This document shows, piece by piece, positions 8,126 through 14,470 of a DNA stretch of 27,011 bases. This stretch comes from an uncultured Eubacteriales bacterium (lineage in GTDB: Bacteria > Bacillota > Clostridia > Oscillospirales > Acutalibacteraceae), in assembly GCA_934489895.1 (NCBI GenBank), contig CAKSST010000025.1, forward strand, positions 1 to 27,011, read 5' to 3'. The notes beneath the pieces were generated by a model that was not told the origin of the DNA, did not search any database, and saw nothing but the letters and a program-made list of their open reading frames with translations. The stretch's first letter is position 1; every line of letters begins with the position of its first letter. Made by a program: the position numbers and the translations under genes.

Positions 8126-8956
8126 TTATTCAAGACTGCACAGCCAGCACTCTTTACCTTTGGCATTTAATGTGTTATAGCAGTCGGCCGCACATTTTTC
8201 ATTTAAGAACAAACCGTAAAGCACGGGGCCGCTGCCCGTTGTAAGAGCAAGCTTTGCGCCGCCGTCAAGCAATATTTGCTTTGTGGCGCTGTTATCATAA
8301 AGCACATCAAAGGAATTGTAAGCCGCCGCACAAAAAGCTTCTATATCGCCGCATTTTACTGCTTGGACCGCCGCCGTGATATCGTATGGCTTTACATTTG
8401 TATTCTCAAGCTGTTCAAACATCTGCGATGTTGAAAGCTTGTTGCCGTCACGTACAAGCAAAATTGTACATTCAGGGAAATCGGGTAAGGGTGAAATAAT
8501 ATCCCCTATGCCGCGCACGCGCGCCGTATGCCCCATAATGCAAAATGGCACGTCTGCGCCAACGTTTACCGCAACACTGTTTAATTTTTGGTTGTCAAGC
8601 AGATTGCCGTAAAGCTCATTCAGCGCCGATAAAACCGCCGCCGCATCAGCGCTGCCGCCGCCAAGACCTGCTAAAACAGGTATATTCTTCTTAACGGTTA
8701 TTTTTGCGCCGCCTTTTATTTCTGTTGCCGCAAAAAAAGTTTTTGCCGCTTTAACTGTCAGGTCCCGCTCGGTATCGGAGTTTTGCATATCGGTATCAAG
8801 AAAAATGCCGCCGTCTATACGCTCAACCGAAATATCGTCATAAAGACTGACGGCACAGTTTATCATATCCATCTCATGATATCCGTCGGCACGTTTTGAT
8901 AACACCGAAAGCGCCAGATTAAGTTTTGCGTATGCTTTTTTTGCAATTATACTCAT
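8126..8956 (-). CDS. ispE: 4-diphosphocytidyl-2-C-methyl-D-erythritol kinase
   Basis: Fourth enzyme of the non-mevalonate isoprenoid pathway, phosphorylating CDP-methylerythritol with ATP in the cytoplasm. The 276 residues are of GHMP-kinase type. The N-terminal AYAKLNL contains catalytic Lys11, the ATP-binding loop PVLAGLGGGSADAAAV spans 93-108, and the catalytic Asp135 lies in GADVPF. The C-terminal GSGPVLYGLF is the third GHMP motif, with Pro where Ser or Thr is more common. The start overlaps the end of the aminotransferase gene by four bases, suggesting an operon of Lrp regulator, aminotransferase and ispE. Confidence 0.95.
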   Translation of the reverse strand: MSIIAKKAYAKLNLALSVLSKRADGYHEMDMINCAVSLYDDISVERIDGGIFLDTDMQNSDTERDLTVKAAKTFFAATEIKGGAKITVKKNIPVLAGLGGGSADAAAVLSALNELYGNLLDNQKLNSVAVNVGADVPFCIMGHTARVRGIGDIISPLPDFPECTILLVRDGNKLSTSQMFEQLENTNVKPYDITAAVQAVKCGDIEAFCAAAYNSFDVLYDNSATKQILLDGGAKLALTTGSGPVLYGLFLNEKCAADCYNTLNAKGKECWLCSLE

Positions 8957-10119
8957 TTTATTTCATTAAGGAAGCATTCAATTCTTCTAAGCGCTTCTTT
9001 TATATGATTTATTGAATAGCAGTAAGATGCGCGCACAAAACCCTCACCGCCCGCGCCGAAAGCAGTGCCGGGAACAAGCGCAACCTTTTGAGAATAAAGC
9101 AGCTGTTCACAGAAAGTGTCACAGTCCATACCGCTTGACTCTATGCAAGGAAAAGCGTAAAATGCCCCCTTGGGCTCATGGCAGGCAAGACCTAATTTAT
9201 TAAATCCGTTTACTATAAATCGGCGGCGGAAATCATACTCCTCAGCCATTGCTTCTATATCGGCATCACCGTTGCGCAAAGCCTCAATAGCCGCATATTG
9301 CGCGGTTGTAGGCGCGCTCATTATTGCAAACTGATGAATTTTTGTTGCTTGAGCTATAACAGGCTTTGGTCCGCAGGCAAAGCCCATACGCCATCCCGTC
9401 ATTGAAAACGACTTGGAAAAACCGTTGATTATAACCGTGCGGTCTTTCATTGAGGGTATGCAAGCCATAGATGTGTGCCTTTTGCCGTAGGTAAGCTCTG
9501 AATAAATTTCATCTGAAAGCACAACAACATTTGTGTCTTCAAGCAGGTCTGCCAGCTTTTGCAAATCCTCTTGTTCCATAATAGCACCTGTAGGGTTGCA
9601 GGGGAATGTAAGAATCAGCATTTTAGTTTTATCGGTTAATTTTTCCGCTAACAGCTCAGGCGTCACCTTAAACTCATCCTGCGCCCTTGTTTGCATTATT
9701 ACGGGAATACCGCCCGCCAACTTCACAAGCGGCTCATAGCACACAAAGCTGGGCTGGGGAATAATAACCTCGTCACCGGGGCAAACCAGGGTGCGTATAA
9801 CAACATCAATACCCTCACTGCCGCCAACCGTAACAAGAACTTGACCGTCCGCATCGTAATCCACGCCCAATGTTCTCTTCATATATTTTGAAATTTCCTC
9901 GCGCAGTGTTATCATACCTGCGTTGGAGGTGTAGCGGGTTTTGCTGTTATTAAGTGAAGCGATGCCTGCGTTGCGGATGTGCCACGGGGTAGGAAAATCA
10001 GGCTCGCCCACACCCAGAGATATTACATCCTCCATGCTTTGAGCAATATCGAAAAAGCGTCTTATTCCCGACGGCTTTAAGCCTGACACCGTAGGGTTAA
10101 TTGCGTCTTGTATATTCAT
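8953..10119 (-). CDS. Class I/II PLP-dependent aminotransferase
   Basis: Fold-type I aminotransferase of 388 residues, normal for the aspartate/aromatic aminotransferase group. Landmarks are the N-terminal SLGVGEPDFPTPWHI (34-48), NPTG (175-178) contacting PLP, DEIY (203-206), the Schiff-base Lys236 in SKSFSMTGWRMG, and an Arg in FVRASYC near the C-terminus that binds the substrate carboxylate. The start codon overlaps the stop of the Lrp gene by one base (TAATG) and the end overlaps ispE by four. This class is often linked to an Lrp regulator, which points to amino-acid metabolism; the exact donor is not readable. Confidence 0.92.
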   Translation of the reverse strand: MNIQDAINPTVSGLKPSGIRRFFDIAQSMEDVISLGVGEPDFPTPWHIRNAGIASLNNSKTRYTSNAGMITLREEISKYMKRTLGVDYDADGQVLVTVGGSEGIDVVIRTLVCPGDEVIIPQPSFVCYEPLVKLAGGIPVIMQTRAQDEFKVTPELLAEKLTDKTKMLILTFPCNPTGAIMEQEDLQKLADLLEDTNVVVLSDEIYSELTYGKRHTSMACIPSMKDRTVIINGFSKSFSMTGWRMGFACGPKPVIAQATKIHQFAIMSAPTTAQYAAIEALRNGDADIEAMAEEYDFRRRFIVNGFNKLGLACHEPKGAFYAFPCIESSGMDCDTFCEQLLYSQKVALVPGTAFGAGGEGFVRASYCYSINHIKEALRRIECFLNEIK

Positions 10120-10601
10120 TAAAGAGATACCTTCCCTCTGTCATCCTCTTGGTCGCCGCAAAGCTCAATATTAAGTTCTTTATATCTGCGCAGAACAAAA
10201 TGCGTGGCGGTAGAAATTACACCCTTCATATTTGCCAGCTCGCGTGATACAAAGCTTGCAACTTGCTTAAAGGTTTTATCTTTAACAATAACACACAAAT
10301 CATAACCGCCTGACATAAGATAAACCGACTCAACCTCTCGGTATTTCATAACCTGTTCTGCAATCTGCTCAAAGCCCACATCATCCTGAGGAGTAACCTT
10401 AAGCTCAATAAGCGCCGAAACATAAACCTCGTCAGAGCTGTCCCAGTCAATAACGGCCTTATAGCCGCGGATAAGGCCCTGACGCTCAAGGCTTTCAATG
10501 TTTTCTCTTACCTCCTGCTCGGTAATGCCGCACATTGCCGCAATATCTGCATCGGAATACTTAGCATTATCTGAAAGAAGCTTTAAAATTTTCATATTCA
10601 T
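10119..10601 (-). CDS. Lrp/AsnC family transcriptional regulator
   Basis: Feast/famine regulator of 160 residues with an N-terminal winged helix-turn-helix (about 8-50, including DADIAAMCGITEQEV and RQGLIRGYKAVID) and a C-terminal ligand-binding RAM domain (about 60-140, including YLMSGGYDLCVIV). It probably senses an amino acid and controls the translationally coupled aminotransferase downstream. AGGAGGG lies nine bases before the ATG at 10601; an ATG two codons later is a weaker alternative. Its promoter is at 10649-10677, back to back with that of the ACT/UPF0210 operon, so both could share control. Confidence 0.92.
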   Translation of the reverse strand: MNMKILKLLSDNAKYSDADIAAMCGITEQEVRENIESLERQGLIRGYKAVIDWDSSDEVYVSALIELKVTPQDDVGFEQIAEQVMKYREVESVYLMSGGYDLCVIVKDKTFKQVASFVSRELANMKGVISTATHFVLRRYKELNIELCGDQEDDRGKVSL

Positions 10602-10648
10602 AGAAAAATCCCTCCTGATTGGGCCTAAAAGAGCCGAACTTGAAAATT

Positions 10649-10677
10649 ATAATATCACAGTTAACCTTTAATTTCAA
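10649..10677 (-). promoter_or_regulatory. Promoter of the Lrp-aminotransferase-ispE unit
   Basis: Minus-strand TTGAAA (10672-10677) and TATTAT (10649-10654) with 17 bases between, about 48 bases before the Lrp start. Confidence 0.7.
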
Positions 10678-10697
10678 TAGCTTTGAGGCTTTTTTAC

Positions 10698-10725
10698 TTG
10701 TATTTTTCACCTTATATGTTATAAT
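10698..10725 (+). promoter_or_regulatory. Promoter of the ACT/UPF0210 operon
   Basis: Plus-strand TTGTAT (10698-10703) and consensus TATAAT (10720-10725) with a 16-base spacer, about 48 bases before the ACT gene. It is divergent from the Lrp promoter, with about 20 bases between the two -35 elements. Confidence 0.65.
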
Positions 10726-10773
10726 TTTGTGTAGAAAAGAGCTAATAATTAAAAAAATTTAGGAGTGTTTTTT

Positions 10774-11043
10774 ATGAGAGCCGTTCTTACGGTAGTCGGT
10801 AAAGACAATGTTGGCATTTTAGCGCGCATTTCAAGTGAATGTGCAAAATACAATGTTAATATATCCGACGTTTCGCAGACCGTTTTGCAGGATATGTTCT
10901 GTATGATTATGATATGCGATACAGACAAATTAAATATAGCCTTTGGTGACTTTTGTGACAGTATGAGCAAGGTGGGCCAAGAAATCGGTATGTCTGTACG
11001 TGTAATGCACGAGGATATTTTTAATTCTATGCACAGAATATGA
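10774..11043 (+). CDS. ACT domain protein, UPF0237 family
   Basis: Single ACT domain of 89 residues starting MRAVLTVVGKDNVGILARIS, the typical beta-strand plus glycine loop of amino-acid-binding ACT modules. The family (UPF0237) is found next to UPF0210 genes in many Firmicutes, as here. The start at 10774 is eight bases after AGGAG; an in-frame GTG nine bases earlier overlaps that site and is rejected. The natural role is unknown; a ligand sensor or regulatory partner for the UPF0210 protein is an inference from the constant pairing and a 12-base gap. Confidence 0.9.
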   Translation: MRAVLTVVGKDNVGILARISSECAKYNVNISDVSQTVLQDMFCMIMICDTDKLNIAFGDFCDSMSKVGQEIGMSVRVMHEDIFNSMHRI

Positions 11044-11055
11044 GGTTTTGTATAA

Positions 11056-12414
11056 ATGTTTGAAACACGTGATATTCTTGAAACAATATCCATGATACAA
11101 AATGAAAATCTGGATATTCGCACCGTAACAATGGGCATATCGCTTCTTGATTGCGCAAGCAGCGATATTGATACTGCCTGCCAAAAGGTATATGACAAAA
11201 TTACAAAAGCCGCAGGCAATCACGTATCTGTTTGCGAGGGTATTGAAAAAGAATACGGTATTCCCATTATAAACAAGCGCATTGCCGTAACTCCCATTGC
11301 AATGCTCGCCGCTGCCTGTCCCTGCGGCAACCCCGTAAAGTTTGCGCAGGCGCTGCAAAAGGCAGCAAATGCTACAGGTGTTAACTTTATAGGCGGTTAT
11401 ACCGCCTTGGTGCAAAAAGGTTTTTCAGCAGGCGATATGCGTCTTATTGACAGCATTCCCGAAGCCCTTGCCTTAACCGAAAATGTTTGCTCATCAGTAA
11501 ACATCGGCTCTACAAAAGCGGGCATAAATATGGATGCTGTTGCAAAAATGGGCCATATCATAAAGCAGGCTGCCCTGCTGACCGCTGACCGCAACTCAAT
11601 AGGCGCGGCAAAGCTGGTTGTTTTGTGCAACGCGCCTGAGGATAATCCCTTTATGGCGGGTTCTTTTCACGGCACAGGCGAGCCTGACTGCGTTATCAAT
11701 GTAGGCGTTTCTGGCCCCGGCGTTGTACGCGCCGCTCTGGAAAAATCTAAAAATCTTGACCTTACGGGAGTCGCCGACCTTATTAAGAAAACAGCATTCA
11801 AAATTACCCGCATGGGACAAATGGTTTCTGCCGTTGCTTCCGACCGTCTTGGCATTCCGTCAGGCATAGTCGACTTATCCCTTGCTCCCACCCCTGCGGT
11901 TGGGGACTCGGTTGCCCACATTCTTGAGCAGATAGGTCTTGAGGAATGCGGTGCTTGCGGTACTACTGCCGCTTTGGCTATGCTTAATGACGCCGTTAAA
12001 AAAGGCGGTGCAATGGCCACCTCACACGTTGGCGGTCTGTCCGGCGCATTTATCCCTGTAACTGAGGACGCAGGTATGATTTCGGCAGCTGAAAGCGGTG
12101 CTCTGTGCATTGAAAAGCTTGAAGCCATGACATCCGTTTGCTCGGTTGGCCTTGATATGATAAATATTCCCGGTGATACACCCGACGAGGTTATTTCTGC
12201 AATAATTGCAGACGAAGCCGCTATTGGTATGATAAACTCAAAAACCACCGCCTGCCGCCTTATTCCCGCAATAGGTAAAACGGTTGGCGACCGCCTTGAT
12301 TTCGGCGGTCTGCTGGGCGGCGGTCCCGTTATGAAAGTAAACACCTCTTCACCTAAGGCCTTTATTGACCGCGGCGGCTGTATCCCCGCACCGCTGCAAG
12401 CGTTGCGTAATTAA
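11056..12414 (+). CDS. UPF0210 family protein (PFL-like)
   Basis: Conserved protein of 452 residues (UPF0210/DUF711). Family members have a fold related to pyruvate formate-lyase, but a catalytic role is unproven as far as I know. Visible conserved segments include RIAVTPIAMLAAACPC with a Cys pair, NFIGGYTALVQKG, VNIGSTKAGINMDAV, VGVSGPGVVRAAL, and the C-terminal GLLGGGPVMKVN. It starts 12 bases after the ACT gene with GAGG about ten bases upstream, so it belongs to the same operon, and it ends at a bidirectional terminator facing the SLOG gene. Confidence 0.92.
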   Translation: MFETRDILETISMIQNENLDIRTVTMGISLLDCASSDIDTACQKVYDKITKAAGNHVSVCEGIEKEYGIPIINKRIAVTPIAMLAAACPCGNPVKFAQALQKAANATGVNFIGGYTALVQKGFSAGDMRLIDSIPEALALTENVCSSVNIGSTKAGINMDAVAKMGHIIKQAALLTADRNSIGAAKLVVLCNAPEDNPFMAGSFHGTGEPDCVINVGVSGPGVVRAALEKSKNLDLTGVADLIKKTAFKITRMGQMVSAVASDRLGIPSGIVDLSLAPTPAVGDSVAHILEQIGLEECGACGTTAALAMLNDAVKKGGAMATSHVGGLSGAFIPVTEDAGMISAAESGALCIEKLEAMTSVCSVGLDMINIPGDTPDEVISAIIADEAAIGMINSKTTACRLIPAIGKTVGDRLDFGGLLGGGPVMKVNTSSPKAFIDRGGCIPAPLQALRN

Positions 12415-12420
12415 ATGCAA

Positions 12421-12465
12421 AATGAAGAGTGCAGAATGCAGAATTAATGTGTGCGCTTTGCGCAC
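12421..12465. repeat. Short degenerate repeat with hairpin after UPF0210 gene
   Basis: The stretch contains two near-copies of GAGTGCAGAATGCAGAATTA-type words, an A/G-rich motif that I associate with dispersed repeat ends in gut Clostridia. A perfect 6-bp hairpin with a 3-base loop follows (GTGCGC, GCGCAC; 12451-12465). It may be a remnant of a small non-autonomous element. The assignment rests on memory of similar sequences and is uncertain. Confidence 0.35.
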
Positions 12466-12470
12466 GAAAT

Positions 12471-12499
12471 AAAACAGCGATGAGTCTCGCCGCTGTTTT
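12471..12499. terminator. Bidirectional rho-independent terminator
   Basis: Arms AAAACAGCG (12471-12479) and CGCTGTTTT (12491-12499) pair perfectly and give T runs on both strands. It lies between the convergent UPF0210 and SLOG genes and serves both; the last base touches the SLOG stop codon. Confidence 0.8.
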
Positions 12500-12861
12500 T
12501 ATATTCTCTTTATTCTTATTTGTTTTTTATATTGATTTGCATATTTTATCATTGTTTTTGTACCGCGGCTTTCGCCGTCCCAAAAGCATATAACGCAATC
12601 GCATTCCTGTGCCATCTTTTGATTACGCTTTGGTCCTGCACTGTGCCCGTACTTTTCCCACTCGGCAGGGTAGCGTTCAATTTTAAAATTATTTTCCTTT
12701 GCATATTGTTCACCCAACACATCTGCGCCCTTTGCGCCGCCGGATATTATTATAATTTCATTTTCTTTGCGTATTTCCGATATGCAAAAATCTATATAGT
12801 CCTTTGCCTCTTTATAATTTGTGTAATCTCTGCACCCTGCTATTACTATTCTTTTTAACAT
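12499..12861 (-). CDS. YspA-type SLOG family protein (DUF2493)
   Basis: A 120-residue Rossmann-like SLOG protein. The signature is a first strand RIVIAGCRDY (4-13), the nucleotide-loop motif SGGAKGAD (40-47), and GPKRNQKM (76-83) followed by a WDGESRGT segment (94-101). SLOG proteins bind nucleotide-derived ligands; small YspA-like ones occur in mobile elements and predicted conflict systems, with roles still unclear. The start follows GGTG five bases upstream. It diverges from the XRE gene, and its promoter is overlapped by palindromes likely to be the repressor's operators. The two genes form a self-contained pair next to hairpin elements, suggesting horizontal origin. Confidence 0.88.
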   Translation of the reverse strand: MLKRIVIAGCRDYTNYKEAKDYIDFCISEIRKENEIIIISGGAKGADVLGEQYAKENNFKIERYPAEWEKYGHSAGPKRNQKMAQECDCVICFWDGESRGTKTMIKYANQYKKQIRIKRI

Positions 12862-12876
12862 ATTATCACCGCCTCT

Positions 12877-12923
12877 ATTTTACTATCTTTCGATAGTAAA
12901 ATCAATACTATTATTCGATAGTA
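12877..12923. promoter_or_regulatory. SLOG promoter with two palindromic operators
   Basis: On the minus strand TTGATT (12900-12905) and TAAAAT (12877-12882) form a promoter with a 17-base spacer. Operator 1 is a perfect inverted repeat, TTTTACTATC (12878-12887) and GATAGTAAAA (12892-12901), filling the spacer and -10. Operator 2 is TACTAT (12906-12911) and ATAGTA (12918-12923). Their centres are 25 bp apart. Binding by the XRE protein would block the SLOG promoter and could also affect its own. Confidence 0.75.
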
Positions 12924-12949
12924 CATATACTTATTTTAGGTGATGATGT

Positions 12950-13165
12950 ATGTACTATCCCCGACTCAGAGATTTACGCGAAGATAAAGATCTTGTTCAA
13001 AAGCAGGTTGCTGATTATCTTGGCATTGACCAAAGAGTTTACAGCAATTATGAGACAGGTAAACGTGAAATACCCACAAGATTTATCGTTTCTCTTGCAA
13101 AATTTTATAAAACCTCTGCCGATTATATTCTCGGTTTAACAAGTAATCCTGAAATGTATAAATAA
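12950..13165 (+). CDS. XRE family transcriptional regulator, 71 aa
   Basis: Minimal Cro/CI-type helix-turn-helix protein. The DNA-binding helices lie about residues 18-45 (KQVADYLGIDQRVYSNYETG), followed by the usual ALAKFYKTSADYILGLT type ending (here VSLAKFYKTSADYILGLT). Length and sequence match small stand-alone repressors. AGGTG lies eight bases before the ATG. It is divergent from the SLOG gene across palindromes with a TACTATC core, so it is probably an autoregulated repressor of both. Another half site (TACTATC) lies just inside the coding start. The TAA stop is overlapped by the first bases of the hairpin-rich element. Confidence 0.9.
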   Translation: MYYPRLRDLREDKDLVQKQVADYLGIDQRVYSNYETGKREIPTRFIVSLAKFYKTSADYILGLTSNPEMYK

Positions 13166-13538
13166 AAACAGGCGAGCTAATGAGCGTGTTCCTTAAGGGC
13201 AGTCATCTAAAACTGAATAGGATTTTGGCACACAAATTCCCTGCTTGTAACGGTATAAGACAAAACTACCCGAAGATGAGAGAATCAAAACTCCTTTTCG
13301 GGTAGTAATTTTTATGTAGTGATATTCTTTGCCGCGCAAAGAGTGATATGATTGCTGACGGCAACCGTGATATTGAAGCCTATCAGTTTCAGTGATATTT
13401 TATTCGTCCACAAAACTGCCGAAGGCAATAAAACTATGCGTAGCATAATAAAACTGCTTTAGCAATATCACTCGCGTGACGCGCGAATAAAACTGCCCAA
13501 GTGTCCTTCAGAACACTTGGGCAAACTCACCTGTTTTT
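13164..13538. repeat. Hairpin-rich element, left copy (about 375 bp)
   Basis: This fills the whole gap between the XRE stop and the tspO stop. It is bounded by a near-perfect terminal inverted repeat, AAAAACAGGCGAG (13164-13176) and CTCACCTGTTTTT (13526-13538). Inside are about ten small stem-loops separated by linkers such as AATAAAACT and AATATCACT, among them ACTACCCGAA/TTCGGGTAGT (13265-13274, 13297-13306), TATGC/GCATA (13435-13447), TCGCG/CGCGA (13472-13486) and an 11-bp stem at 13494-13504/13513-13523. An inverted relative lies at 14090-14464. No coding potential is evident. It could be a MITE-like element, a structured RNA, or both. Confidence 0.8.
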
Positions 13539-14002
13539 CAATTTAATAATGCTATTGAAAGATTGAGCACCGTTGCAAACAGCGCCCACAAAAGATATGG
13601 CAGCATCATTAGTCCTGCGGTTTTGTTTACCTTATAAAATTTATAGGTGGTTGTCGCAACCGCCAAAAGCAGCGCAACTATCCATACAAACGCAAGCCAA
13701 AGCGTCTCTAACCTAAAAAATATTATCGGCCAAAAAAAGTTGAGTGCAAGCTGGAACAAATAAAACTTTACGGCGCAGAATCGGTCAGGCGACGGCGTCA
13801 AATATACAATCCCGGATGCAGCCCCCATAACAACATAAAGTATGGTCCATACAATAGGGAATATTATGCTCGGTGGCGCAAAGAAAGGTCTTTGCAGTTC
13901 GCCGTAAAAGGCATAGCTATCTTTTGTTATCAGCGCTGCAAGCCCGCCGACCGCAAGCGGCAAAATTATTGCCGATATAAAAATTTTTGTATTTTCTTTC
14001 AT
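13538..14002 (-). CDS. tspO: TspO/MBR family membrane protein
   Basis: Five-helix membrane protein of 154 residues related to the mitochondrial translocator protein. Members bind porphyrins and sterol-like ligands and are linked to tetrapyrrole handling and stress signalling. Signature segments are FYGELQRPFFAPPSIIFPIVWTILY near residues 32-56 (aromatic and proline rich), ALNFFWPIIFF, and the final helix LLWALFATVLNLSIALLN. The GGGGTG ribosome site is present but locked in a 17-bp hairpin right before the ATG. The gene is flanked on both sides by inverted copies of a hairpin element, so it could be cargo or lie in an invertible segment. Confidence 0.92.
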   Translation of the reverse strand: MKENTKIFISAIILPLAVGGLAALITKDSYAFYGELQRPFFAPPSIIFPIVWTILYVVMGAASGIVYLTPSPDRFCAVKFYLFQLALNFFWPIIFFRLETLWLAFVWIVALLLAVATTTYKFYKVNKTAGLMMLPYLLWALFATVLNLSIALLN

Positions 14003-14040
14003 AACAAATCACCCCATAATAGTTTATGAGGCGATTTGTT
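14003..14040 (-). promoter_or_regulatory. Hairpin burying the tspO ribosome binding site
   Basis: On the minus strand AACAAATCGCCTCATAA (14024-14040) pairs with 14003-14019 over 17 bases, two of them G-U, with a 4-base ACTA loop. The 3' arm contains GGGGTG and ends at the base just before the ATG. If transcription starts upstream, the site would be occluded. At DNA level it could instead be a protein-binding palindrome. The rest of the gap up to 14089 shows nothing else that I can name. Confidence 0.75.
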
Positions 14041-14089
14041 TTTTAATGCACTATGTTAATTTGCTTTTCCGTAATGAATTGCCTTGCAT

Positions 14090-14464
14090 AAAAAACGGTT
14101 GGATTAGGCCAAGTATCCGTAAAGATACTTGGCCAGTTTTATTCGCCTTACGGCGAGTGATATTGCTAAAGCAGTTATATTCGTCTTGCGACAAGTGATA
14201 TTGCCTTCGGCAGTTTTATGGGCGAATAAAATATCACTTAAACCGCAGGTTTCAATATCACGGTTGCCGTCGGCAATCCTATCACTCTTTGCACAGCAAA
14301 GACTATCCCTGCATAAAAACCACTACCCGAAAAAGAGTTTTGTTTTTCTCTTCTTCGGGTAGTTTTGTCTTATACCGTTACAATCAGCGAATTTGTGTGC
14401 CAAATTCCTATTCAGTTTTAGATAACTGTCCTTAAGAAACCCGCTCTTAATCCAACCGTTTTTT
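14090..14464. repeat. Hairpin-rich element, right copy, inverted (about 375 bp)
   Basis: Reverse-complement relative of the element at 13164-13538, matching it over its full length with many substitutions. Its terminal inverted repeat is a perfect 17 bp, AAAAAACGGTTGGATTA (14090-14106) and its complement (14448-14464). It includes the conserved ACTACCCGAA/TTCGGGTAGT hairpin (14322-14331, 14354-14363), a perfect 11-bp stem (14107-14117/14124-14134), TCGCC/GGCGA (14143-14156) and CTTG/CAAG (14185-14195). It ends seven bases from the stop codon of the penicillin-binding protein and could supply that gene's terminator. Confidence 0.8.
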
Positions 14465-14470
14465 GTATTT

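Noticed and set aside
10749..11219. Minus-strand frame of 156 residues across the ACT/UPF0210 junction
   Set aside because: It opposes two clearly recognised genes and their promoter and has a biased Ile/Ser composition without motifs.
11667..12344. A 225-residue open frame on the minus strand inside the UPF0210 gene
   Set aside because: It is a shadow of a well-recognised gene, with Pro/Ser/Arg-rich composition, no ribosome site and no family resemblance.
13164..13538. CRISPR-like array of short repeats
   Set aside because: The repeated units are hairpins of changing sequence with short linkers of varying size; there are no constant repeats with unique spacers and no cas genes.
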